A stretch of DNA of 13,731 nt. It comes from Treponema sp. (GTDB taxonomy: Bacteria; Spirochaetota; Spirochaetia; Treponematales; Breznakiellaceae). The stretch lies in assembly GCA_031266635.1 (NCBI GenBank), contig JAISAN010000233.1, positions 1-13,731 of the forward strand, in the 5' to 3' direction. A program made the translations under genes and the position numbers. The notes under the pieces are model-generated. The model searched no databases. It was not told where the DNA came from and saw only the letters and a program-made list of their open reading frames with translations. Of this stretch, positions 1-5,936 are shown one piece after another. Each line of letters starts with the position of its first letter. Position 1 is the stretch's first letter.

Positions 1-8
1 TACCGGAA

Positions 9-335
9 ATGAAATTTATCCGAAAGTGTATTGAGCGGTTTCACTTACAGGATAGGGCTGTACGGGACATATTTACCGCTTCTTTTTCCAGTACCGCAAG
101 AAGCAATCAGAAGATTATATTGGATACCCGATTTTTCAAAACGGACAGGATAGACCTGCTTGCCCAAGCCATAGCGGTTCTTATGCTCTATCCGGTAGAT
201 CCTAATACTTATTTTATCAAAAATGCCGATCTGGAATGGCCGAATTTGAAGGAAGGCATAAACAAACATTTCGAAAATCTGGCACTTCAACTTGATTACC
301 TCCCGCCCACAGAACCGGATACCCAAAAAGAGTGA
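9..335 (+). CDS. Unrecognised protein, probably 5'-truncated by the window edge
   Basis: I do not recognise this protein. The frame is open to the left edge, and the first ATG is only eight bases into the window with no visible ribosome binding site, so the real start may lie outside. The 108 visible residues look coding: mixed composition, basic N-terminal part (KFIRKCIERF), a hydrophobic LLAQAIAVLMLYP segment near residues 50-62, and an acidic/proline end (PPTEPDTQKE). It runs opposite to the flagellar operon and lies on the far side of the tRNA-Phe scar, so I infer it is cargo of an integrated element rather than a flagellar gene. The +1 frame stays open past its stop to position 414 and also looks coding, so the gene may be frameshifted (see findings). 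The minus strand has an overlapping frame of similar length, but its cysteine- and isoleucine-rich composition looks like a shadow. Confidence 0.5.
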   Translation: MKFIRKCIERFHLQDRAVRDIFTASFSSTARSNQKIILDTRFFKTDRIDLLAQAIAVLMLYPVDPNTYFIKNADLEWPNLKEGINKHFENLALQLDYLPPTEPDTQKE

Positions 336-413
336 TGAGGATAAAGTAAAAGAGCTATTGAAAGACCACGGCAGAGTAAACTGGGCCACAGGGTCTATAC
401 TGGTTTTTCCCTG

Positions 414-439
414 AATGTAAGCAAACAATGTAAGCAAAA
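414..439. repeat. 13-bp tandem direct repeat, two copies
   Basis: The unit aatgtaagcaaac at 414-426 is followed directly by aatgtaagcaaaa at 427-439; 12 of the 13 bases are identical. It starts at the stop codon of the possible frameshifted extension of the left gene. No function is evident. Short direct repeats near attachment sites can be recombinase or excisionase arm sites, but that is only a guess here. Confidence 0.6.
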
Positions 440-496
440 TCGATTATATCAGGGGAAGTCATGATAAATCATAAGGTTTCAGGCTTGATTTTCTTC

Positions 497-511
497 AATA
501 TATGATATATT
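497..511. repeat. AT-rich perfect palindrome
   Basis: AATATAT at 497-503 and ATATATT at 505-511 are perfect inverted arms around a central G. The site is in non-coding DNA about 50 bp left of the tRNA-Phe fragment. It could be an operator or a recombination-protein binding site, or chance in an AT-rich stretch. No gene with a convincing start follows it. Confidence 0.4.
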
Positions 512-562
512 TTAATACCCTAAAGAAGATTCCTGACACCGTCTGACACTGAATTTTCCGAA

Positions 563-604
563 CTGAAAATCCTTGTGTCTAGAGTTCGATTCTCTGAGGC
601 GGCA
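563..604 (+). other. 3' half of tRNA-Phe(GAA): probable att-site scar
   Basis: The sequence reads as the 3' half of a tRNA. It has anticodon loop CTGAAAA (563-569, anticodon GAA, Phe), anticodon 3' stem TCCTT (570-574), variable loop GTGTC (575-579), T-stem TAGAG/CTCTG around loop TTCGATT (580-596), acceptor 3' strand AGGCGGC (597-603) and discriminator A (604). No CCA follows. The matching acceptor 5' strand GCCGCCT and a D-arm are absent upstream, and the bases before the anticodon loop (ccgaa) do not pair with TCCTT. Homology therefore begins at about the anticodon loop. tRNA 3' ends are classic tyrosine-integrase targets, and integration leaves such a 3' duplicate at the far end of the element. 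The orientation places the element, and an intact tRNA-Phe, to the left. Confidence 0.72.
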
Positions 605-614
605 AAAGTAATGT

Positions 615-633
615 CCCGCATGACGGGTCTTTT
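615..633 (+). terminator. Weak hairpin plus T-run after the tRNA-Phe end
   Basis: CCCG (615-618) and CGGG (624-627) can pair around a five-base loop and are followed within two bases by TTTT (630-633). The place, ten bases after the tRNA 3' end and on the same strand, suits a terminator of the original tRNA-Phe gene. The four-base stem is short, so support is modest. Confidence 0.35.
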
Positions 634-684
634 CAAAATCCGGTCTGTATGAACCGCCGGTTCGCTAAAAAGGTTCGGGAAAAA

Positions 685-1245
685 CTACCCCTTGTTCCGA
701 AGGGCGATAATCAATTCCACCTCGGAGATACTAACCTTGAGACGGGCGGCTATGATATTGGGGGCCAGACCCTGGGCGGCCAGGCCGGCGACCTGCTGTT
801 TTAGGGAACGGGTTTCCGGCGGATTTTCCCCCGGGGCAGGGGCGCCTGAAGAAAAAACCGGAACCGGCGGCTGAGGAGCGGGAGAATTTATGCTGTCCGG
901 GCCGGCGGGGCTTTCCCGGGGCGGGATTACGGCCTTCGGATTCTGCCCCAGGGCCTTATAGACCGTTTCAGCATTCCGGCGGCGGTCTAATTCCCGGACA
1001 TAAACCCCTATTTTTTTATCCAGATCTTCAAGGAGAGTTTTCAGATATTTAACCCGTTCTTCCACCAGCGAAGCATCCCGCTCGGTAACAGCGTCAATGT
1101 CAAAGATGAGTTTATTCACTTCGTCCTGGTAGTTCTCCAGAATTTCCCGGGGGTCTGTTTTTCTTCTAAGGTAGGCCCGAAAATAAAAAAAGAAAAAAAC
1201 GCACAATATTAAACTGGCGGCGGAAAAAAAGACCGGCAATGTCAT
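685..1245 (-). CDS. Membrane-anchored coiled-coil protein with C-terminal HTH-like motif (SwrB/DUF6115-like)
   Basis: This is the last gene of the operon (186 aa). It has one N-terminal membrane segment (residues 5-23, Phe-rich), a charged coiled-coil region (about 32-92), a Pro/Ala/Ser-rich linker (103-145), and a C-terminal helical unit (148-184) whose pattern LAAQGLAPNIIAARL then VSISEVELIIALR looks like a helix-turn-helix. This layout, and a position after the motility sigma factor, matches the SwrB/YlxL (DUF6115-type) proteins of Firmicutes; Bacillus SwrB stimulates the flagellar export gate. The similarity is architectural, from memory, so homology is not proven. The ATG lies seven bases after the previous stop, with GAGG in front of it. 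I see no clear rho-independent terminator between its stop and the tRNA-Phe scar. A role in export or hook-basal-body maturation is inference. Confidence 0.75.
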   Translation of the reverse strand: MTLPVFFSAASLILCVFFFFYFRAYLRRKTDPREILENYQDEVNKLIFDIDAVTERDASLVEERVKYLKTLLEDLDKKIGVYVRELDRRRNAETVYKALGQNPKAVIPPRESPAGPDSINSPAPQPPVPVFSSGAPAPGENPPETRSLKQQVAGLAAQGLAPNIIAARLKVSISEVELIIALRNKG

Positions 1246-1252
1246 GGAAACC

Positions 1253-1582
1253 TCAGCCGCTGATGTCGATATTTCTGCCCAGGGCAGGGTCCCGAATTAC
1301 CGCGGACTCTTCCTGTTCGTCTTCCCCGGACTTTTTTTTATCCCGCCCCTGGCCGTCCGGCTCATTGTTTTCCCGGGCGCCCTGGTCGTTTATTTTTTCC
1401 GCTCCCTCTCCGGTATTCTGCACTTCATTAATCGACTGGATTTCTTCCTCGGTTTTTTTCTGCAGATGGACATTCTGGAGGACCTGCTGAGCCGCCAGCC
1501 CTTCCTTTTGGGCCGCCTGGCTTTTCCCAACCTTGTCCAGCTGGGTAAAAAGGGTCTGAAGGTCAATTGGTTGTATAGCCAT
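1253..1582 (-). CDS. Small charged protein of unknown function in flagellar operon
   Basis: The protein has 109 residues and I assign no named family. The N-terminal 40 residues (starting MAIQPIDLQTLFTQLDKVGK) are mildly amphipathic and probably the conserved part. The rest is rich in Glu, Gln, Asn, Asp and Lys, looks disordered or coiled, and ends NIDISG. There is no signal peptide or membrane segment, so it is probably cytosolic. The gene overlaps the end of the FapA-like gene by 20 bases in another frame and ends seven bases before the next start, so its translation is likely coupled to both neighbours. The overlap and the coding-like sequence make it a real gene. A partner or chaperone role for the adjacent FapA-like or SwrB-like protein is possible but unsupported by motifs. 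Confidence 0.72.
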   Translation of the reverse strand: MAIQPIDLQTLFTQLDKVGKSQAAQKEGLAAQQVLQNVHLQKKTEEEIQSINEVQNTGEGAEKINDQGARENNEPDGQGRDKKKSGEDEQEESAVIRDPALGRNIDISG

Positions 1583-3524
1583 CGGGACCCCGTTTTACAT
1601 CTTCGTCAGGTTCCTCATACTTGGTAACCCTGATAAGACCGTTTTCAAGGATAAATGTAACCGCCCGGTATTCGTTCCGCACATCATCCTTGATATCCCG
1701 GATAAGGATTTTCACCCCCGGATATACCTTGGCGGAAGCGGATACCCGCCCCCGGTTTTTTATGCCGTCCAGAAATTCCTGGATCTTGACAATGCCTTCG
1801 TTGATTTTTTTCAAGTCCCCCATGAGGATCTGCCGCTTATCCATCAGATCCCTCATGTACGCCTCTTTGTCTTCGGGAAGGGACTTCCGCTGTTTTTTAA
1901 TATTTATCAGGGTTTGCAGGTTACGCTGGAGCTCCTCAAACTGTTTTTCCGCCGATTCTTTGTTCAGTTTTAACTGATCCAGCTCCGCCTTGCTTTTTGG
2001 ATCAAACCCCACTTCGCAAATCGTTTCAGTACCGCTGGTGGGACTGCCCAGAATTTTAGCGTTGATCTCCTCGGACGCCCGCAGGCGGCCCCCTACAATA
2101 TGGGCCCGTTTTCCCTGGCAGATAATCCGCTTAAAAGCGTCTACCTGGGAATTGATAATCCCGTCCGAGGCGACCACCATGTTTCCCGCCTCCACAATGG
2201 CGTTTTCGATAAACCGGGCCCAGATGGACCGTCCTGCCCGGACCAGGCCGCCGCTTTTACCGGTTATTCCCTGGTGAACGATAATATCCCCTTCCGCATC
2301 CAGCTCCGCCTTTTCAACGGTTCCGTTTACCTCAATGTTCCCCGCAGCCTTGACGGAAAACCCGTCTTCCACATTCCCATTGATGATCACCGTACCCAGA
2401 AAAATGATGTTTCCGGTTTTCAGATTCACGTCTCCCTGGACAGTATATACCGGCTCAACATTGATCTTCCCCGAAACCACCACCACCTGGCCGTTAATAT
2501 CGGCGATAATAGTAACGCCGTCATCCCCGACATGGACATTTTTACCCACCGGCAGGCCGGTATCCCTGCCGCTTTTGGCGGGAATCACCTTCCCGGTAAC
2601 CGTTCTTCCCATCACACCCGCTTCGGGAGGTATTTTTTTTGCCAGCGGCTGATTTTCAACTACATTCTGGATAATATTGAGTTCCTTAAAGTCAACAGTC
2701 CCGTTGCTTGTCTCCCGGAGCCTAACCTTGGATTGATCGGTTTCAAAATTGTACTGAATGTAGGCGTCCCGGCCGTCTACAGACTTGGAACCTTCAGCCG
2801 CCACCACCGGTTCCTTGTAGACCGGCCTATCCACAAATTCCCGGAGAAAATCTTCCTTAACGCCGTATACCACCCGGTTATTCCGCAAAACACTGAGAAA
2901 AGTTTCCATCGGCAGATCGCAGCCACCCGGACCGGGGGGCGTTACCTGAATATACGCCCGCATCTCCCCTTCGATAACTTCCACCGAAACGGAACTGTCA
3001 TTAACCGGATGGCGTTCAAAGTCCCCGATCCGGACATAGGCGCCCGCCGCTTCCTTTACGGTTTTCGAGACCAGGGTTTCATCAAAATCACGAACGCCCC
3101 GGGCGTGCAGGGCCTGTACGGCATGGGCTTCAACCGCCCGCCTGCCCTTGCCCACGGGGGTGCTTACCTTGAGAAAAGCGCCCTCATAGTTCAACTGAAC
3201 AAAAGCTTCCCCGTCCTTGTTCTCGACAATGGGGATATTGGCCTCCCCGCCATCGCCGAAGATATTATCCTGATCCCTGTCTTTTTTAACATACACCCGT
3301 TCATAGGCCCGAATTTTCCAGTCTTTTTTCCCGGAACCAAAGAGACCGGCGGAACCTTTTTCCGCTATTTCGTATTCAAGCCGGCGGACGGGAATATCCA
3401 GCAGGGTTGCCGCTTCGGATACGGCAAGTTCAAGGGTGGGGCCGGATGTTTCAATGGTTTTGATTGTCCGGTCCTGCTCCAACTGTTTTTTAATAATATT
3501 CTGCAGCCGGACAAAGTCCACCAT
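1563..3524 (-). CDS. FapA-family (DUF342) protein with N-terminal Jag_N domain
   Basis: A 653-residue cytosolic protein. Residues about 22-73 look like a Jag_N domain (AVSEAATLLDIP... EIAEKGSAGLFGSGKK). A FapA/DUF342 N-terminal region follows (about 180-350, including PPEAGVMGRTVTGK), then a Gly-rich parallel beta-helix with repeating turns such as GNIEVNGTVE and GDIIVHQGI (about 355-500). After this come a coiled coil (510-585) and a C-terminal beta segment (595-635). FapA-family proteins are known from Vibrio, where FapA is needed for flagellar assembly and binds the glucose-PTS protein EIIA; the family's general biochemical role is unclear. The gene starts four bases after the sigma-28 stop; AAGGGA in the end of that gene is the only ribosome-binding candidate. 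It overlaps the next gene by 20 bases. The membership call is firm; the precise job is not known. Confidence 0.87.
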   Translation of the reverse strand: MVDFVRLQNIIKKQLEQDRTIKTIETSGPTLELAVSEAATLLDIPVRRLEYEIAEKGSAGLFGSGKKDWKIRAYERVYVKKDRDQDNIFGDGGEANIPIVENKDGEAFVQLNYEGAFLKVSTPVGKGRRAVEAHAVQALHARGVRDFDETLVSKTVKEAAGAYVRIGDFERHPVNDSSVSVEVIEGEMRAYIQVTPPGPGGCDLPMETFLSVLRNNRVVYGVKEDFLREFVDRPVYKEPVVAAEGSKSVDGRDAYIQYNFETDQSKVRLRETSNGTVDFKELNIIQNVVENQPLAKKIPPEAGVMGRTVTGKVIPAKSGRDTGLPVGKNVHVGDDGVTIIADINGQVVVVSGKINVEPVYTVQGDVNLKTGNIIFLGTVIINGNVEDGFSVKAAGNIEVNGTVEKAELDAEGDIIVHQGITGKSGGLVRAGRSIWARFIENAIVEAGNMVVASDGIINSQVDAFKRIICQGKRAHIVGGRLRASEEINAKILGSPTSGTETICEVGFDPKSKAELDQLKLNKESAEKQFEELQRNLQTLINIKKQRKSLPEDKEAYMRDLMDKRQILMGDLKKINEGIVKIQEFLDGIKNRGRVSASAKVYPGVKILIRDIKDDVRNEYRAVTFILENGLIRVTKYEEPDEDVKRGPDGYTTN

Positions 3525-3528
3525 AATG

Positions 3529-4317
3529 CTATATTATCCCTTTACGGATATTGGTCAGCTTGGATCGGAGACGGATGATTGCCTTGGTATGAAGCTGAGA
3601 CACCCGGGATTCGGTAACTTTCAGCACCCGGCCGATTTCCTTCAAGGTCAGATCTTCAAAATAATAGAGGACCAGAATTTTCTTCTCTTTGTCAGGAAGT
3701 TCATTAATCGCCTTCACAATAACCCGGCGAATCTCGTCTTTTTCTACCACCACATCGGGATTAAGGCTGGCGGGAGATTCAATGCTGTCCCCAATGGAAA
3801 CCTTGTCGTTTTCATCGCCGGAAAACCATACATCATTGAGGGACAAGATGGACGTACCGGAAATTTTCATAATAGTTTTTAGATATTCCGCCTCGTCCAT
3901 GCCCATAGAACTGGCAATTTCCTGATCCGTGGCGGTTCTCCCCAACTGGGCTTCCAGAGTTCCGATAGCCTCCTCCACCTCCCGGGTTTTCTGCCGCACC
4001 GACCGGGGCACCCAGTCAATGGTACGAAGTTCATCGAAAATGGCGCCCCGGATCCGGGTTACCGCGTAGGTTTTGAATTTTACATTTTTATCGGGATCAA
4101 ATTTATCAATGGCGTCCAAAAGTCCGAAAAAACCAAAGCCCACCAGATCGTCAAATTCCACATTATGGGGCATTCCTACGGCGACCTTACCGGCCACATA
4201 TTTAACCAGCGGGGCGTATTGTTTGATAAAAGCCTCTCTGATCTTCGGATCCCTGTTTTTACGGTATTGAATCCAGAGTTCCTCTTCAGTTTTCTCTTCC
4301 GGGAGGCTGTTTCCCAT
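3529..4317 (-). CDS. fliA: RNA polymerase sigma-28 factor (FliA/WhiG/SigD family)
   Basis: A motility-type sigma factor of 262 aa, the normal length. Region 2 spans about 37-110: LVKYVAGKV, then EFDDLVGFGFFGLLDAIDKFD, FKTYAVTRIRGAIFDELR and the diagnostic WVPRSVRQK. Region 3 covers about 112-160 (LGRTATDQEIASSMGM). Region 4 covers about 200-256, with the helix-turn-helix LTLKEIGRVLKVTESRVSQLH. It should direct RNA polymerase to class 3 flagellar promoters (flagellin and chemotaxis genes) once the hook-basal body is complete. The ATG follows the upstream stop by 11 bases, with AGGG as a weak ribosome binding site. It is co-transcribed with the export genes, as in other treponemes, where the gene is often called whiG. 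No anti-sigma factor (FlgM) gene is visible in the window. Confidence 0.95.
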   Translation of the reverse strand: MGNSLPEEKTEEELWIQYRKNRDPKIREAFIKQYAPLVKYVAGKVAVGMPHNVEFDDLVGFGFFGLLDAIDKFDPDKNVKFKTYAVTRIRGAIFDELRTIDWVPRSVRQKTREVEEAIGTLEAQLGRTATDQEIASSMGMDEAEYLKTIMKISGTSILSLNDVWFSGDENDKVSIGDSIESPASLNPDVVVEKDEIRRVIVKAINELPDKEKKILVLYYFEDLTLKEIGRVLKVTESRVSQLHTKAIIRLRSKLTNIRKGII

Positions 4318-4328
4318 ACTCTACCCTT

Positions 4329-5006
4329 TCATTCTTTACTTATTTTTGTCCGTATCGCGGCGGCAAGTTCCTTGGGATTAAAATCCCCCTTCAGACTTTG
4401 CGGTTTATTACCGGTTATATGCCGTTCCGAAACCGGAATAGAAACATCTTCCGCCTGCAATTCGACGGGCTCTTCTGTGGAGGGGCCAAAAGCCGCCGAC
4501 ATAGAATCCAAACTCGGTAAGCCCTCCCCCGGATCGTAGCCGCCGGAAGACGCCCCCGGTATTCCGGCAAGTTCCTCCGGGGATTCGGCTTGTAAGCCCG
4601 TTCCGCTCTTTTGAGTATAATCATCTTCACCGTTCTGATCCATACCCGTATTGTTTACCGGAGTTTTCCCATTGATCATATCCGTAATATTATCCACTTC
4701 GTCCCCGGAACCGGAATTGCGGTACATTTCCGGCAGAGCCGATTCCTGCTCATCCCCCAGTGAAATATCAACCCGGGAACCGGGGGCTTTCCCGGAACCC
4801 TCATCCTCGTTCCTGGAATACAGCAATTCAGGAATACAATTGTTGATCAGGAGCCATACAAGCCCGGCAAGAACAAAAAAAACAAGCCCAAAAACAAGGG
4901 CCCGGATCAGGACCATGGGAAAGCCCGCCCCGCTGATAATCCCCACCAGCAGAGACAAGGCAAGACCGAAACCACCGGCTATCGCGCTCCATTTTATGTT
5001 AAACAA
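4329..5006 (-). CDS. Two-helix membrane protein with acidic, low-complexity cytoplasmic tail
   Basis: Unrecognised, 225 aa. Two hydrophobic segments lie at residues 6-26 and 31-55, separated by a very short turn (a helical hairpin). After them comes a long acidic Gly/Ser/Glu/Asp-rich stretch (65-200) that looks disordered, and a short amphipathic C-terminal helix (NPKELAAAIRTKISKE, 210-225) that may be the conserved binding motif. The start is TTG: the frame has no earlier start, GGAGGGAG sits six to seven bases ahead, and the first internal ATG (residue 31) would delete the first membrane helix. It lies between flhG and the sigma factor, 12 bases after flhG and 11 before fliA. Placement suggests a flagellar role, perhaps at the export gate or pole, but no motif shows this. 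Confidence 0.75.
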   Translation of the reverse strand: MFNIKWSAIAGGFGLALSLLVGIISGAGFPMVLIRALVFGLVFFVLAGLVWLLINNCIPELLYSRNEDEGSGKAPGSRVDISLGDEQESALPEMYRNSGSGDEVDNITDMINGKTPVNNTGMDQNGEDDYTQKSGTGLQAESPEELAGIPGASSGGYDPGEGLPSLDSMSAAFGPSTEEPVELQAEDVSIPVSERHITGNKPQSLKGDFNPKELAAAIRTKISKE

Positions 5007-5018
5007 AGGCTCCCTCCG

Positions 5019-5924
5019 TCATTTTGACCGGCCGAACAACTTCCGCATCATGCCCCCCAATCCCTCTGATTTCCGAAGTTCACTTTTTTCCAGCCGTTCC
5101 ACGATATGTTGGACGCAGAGGCTTGCCTTACACCGGGGATCAATGACCATAAAGGGTTTCTGCCGTAAAACCGCGTGGGAAACCACCACATCATCGTAAA
5201 TAAAGCCCAGGTAGTCCACCTTGAGATTGAGGAACTGCCCGGCAATGGTGATCATCCGGTCCGCCACCTTTTTCGCGTCCACCGCCCCCTTGGCCCGGTT
5301 CACCACCAGTTTCAGCCCCATATTGAGGTCATCGTATTCGGTGGCGATAATTTTAATGATCCCATAAGCATCGGTAATGGCCGTAGGCTCGGGGGTGGTA
5401 ATAATCACCGCGTCGTCAGCCGCGGCGATAAAATCAAGGACATTGCTGGACACCCCGGCGCTGGTATCAATAATAATAATATCCGCGTTGGAAAGGGTAT
5501 CCAGTTCGTTGATGAAATTCTGCCGTTCATTCTCGGCCATGTTGGCGATCTGGGAAAAACCCGACGCCCCCGCCACAATGGATATGCCGTAATCGGTGTC
5601 CACAAGGATCTCCCGAATGGTTTTTTGTTTTTTTATCACATGGTAAAGATTATATTTGGGAACCATATTGAGCATCACATTTACATTGGCAAGCCCCAGA
5701 TCGGCATCCATGACCACCACTTTTTTTCCCAGACGGGCATACGCCAGGGCCATATTGACGGATAAATTGGTTTTCCCCACTCCCCCCTTGCCGGAGGTAA
5801 CGGTGATGATCCGGGTTTTTTTGCTGTCCCTGGATACTATGCGGGAAGGTTTTTCCGGGGAACCGGAGGGGCTGTCCTTTTTCCGGTTCACGATTTCCCG
5901 CAGTTTTTCCGCCTGATCTTCCAT
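5019..5924 (-). CDS. flhG: FlhG (FleN/YlxH), MinD-type ATPase controlling flagellar number
   Basis: A 301-aa ParA/MinD-family ATPase. The extreme N-terminus carries the FlhF-activating DQAxxLR motif (DQAEKLR, residues 3-9). A deviant Walker A, SGKGGVGKT (44-52), has both signature lysines K46 and K51. DADLGLANVNVML (73-85) follows, then Walker B IIIIDTSAG (149-156) and TTPEPTAITDAYGIIK (176-191). The C-terminal end (GGMMRKLFGRSK) is a short basic amphipathic helix, as expected of a MinD-type membrane-targeting sequence. In the known system, ATP-bound FlhG dimers bind membrane, stimulate the FlhF GTPase and limit flagellar number. The ATG stands 12 bases after the flhF stop, with GGGAGG in between. 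All catalytic residues are present. Confidence 0.95.
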   Translation of the reverse strand: MEDQAEKLREIVNRKKDSPSGSPEKPSRIVSRDSKKTRIITVTSGKGGVGKTNLSVNMALAYARLGKKVVVMDADLGLANVNVMLNMVPKYNLYHVIKKQKTIREILVDTDYGISIVAGASGFSQIANMAENERQNFINELDTLSNADIIIIDTSAGVSSNVLDFIAAADDAVIITTPEPTAITDAYGIIKIIATEYDDLNMGLKLVVNRAKGAVDAKKVADRMITIAGQFLNLKVDYLGFIYDDVVVSHAVLRQKPFMVIDPRCKASLCVQHIVERLEKSELRKSEGLGGMMRKLFGRSK

Positions 5925-5936
5925 TCCTCGCCTCCC

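Noticed and set aside
45..437. Minus-strand open frame of 130 codons at the left edge
   Set aside because: It overlaps the plus-strand gene, has no ribosome binding site, and its Ile/Cys/Arg-rich composition looks like antisense of that gene.
461..505. Short frame (14 codons) with AGGGGA ahead of its ATG
   Set aside because: Too short, followed by no gene that it could lead, and its end falls in the AT-rich palindrome.
651..663. Hairpin gaacc-gcc-ggttc as terminator of the flagellar operon
   Set aside because: The stem has only five pairs and no T-run follows on the minus strand. The operon may end elsewhere or by Rho.
2100..3578. Long plus-strand open frame (492 codons) opposite the FapA-like gene
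   Set aside because: It is antisense to a gene with clear domains; its composition (many His, Pro, Asn, Phe) is the usual shadow of a GC-rich gene, and it has no ribosome binding site or recognisable domain.
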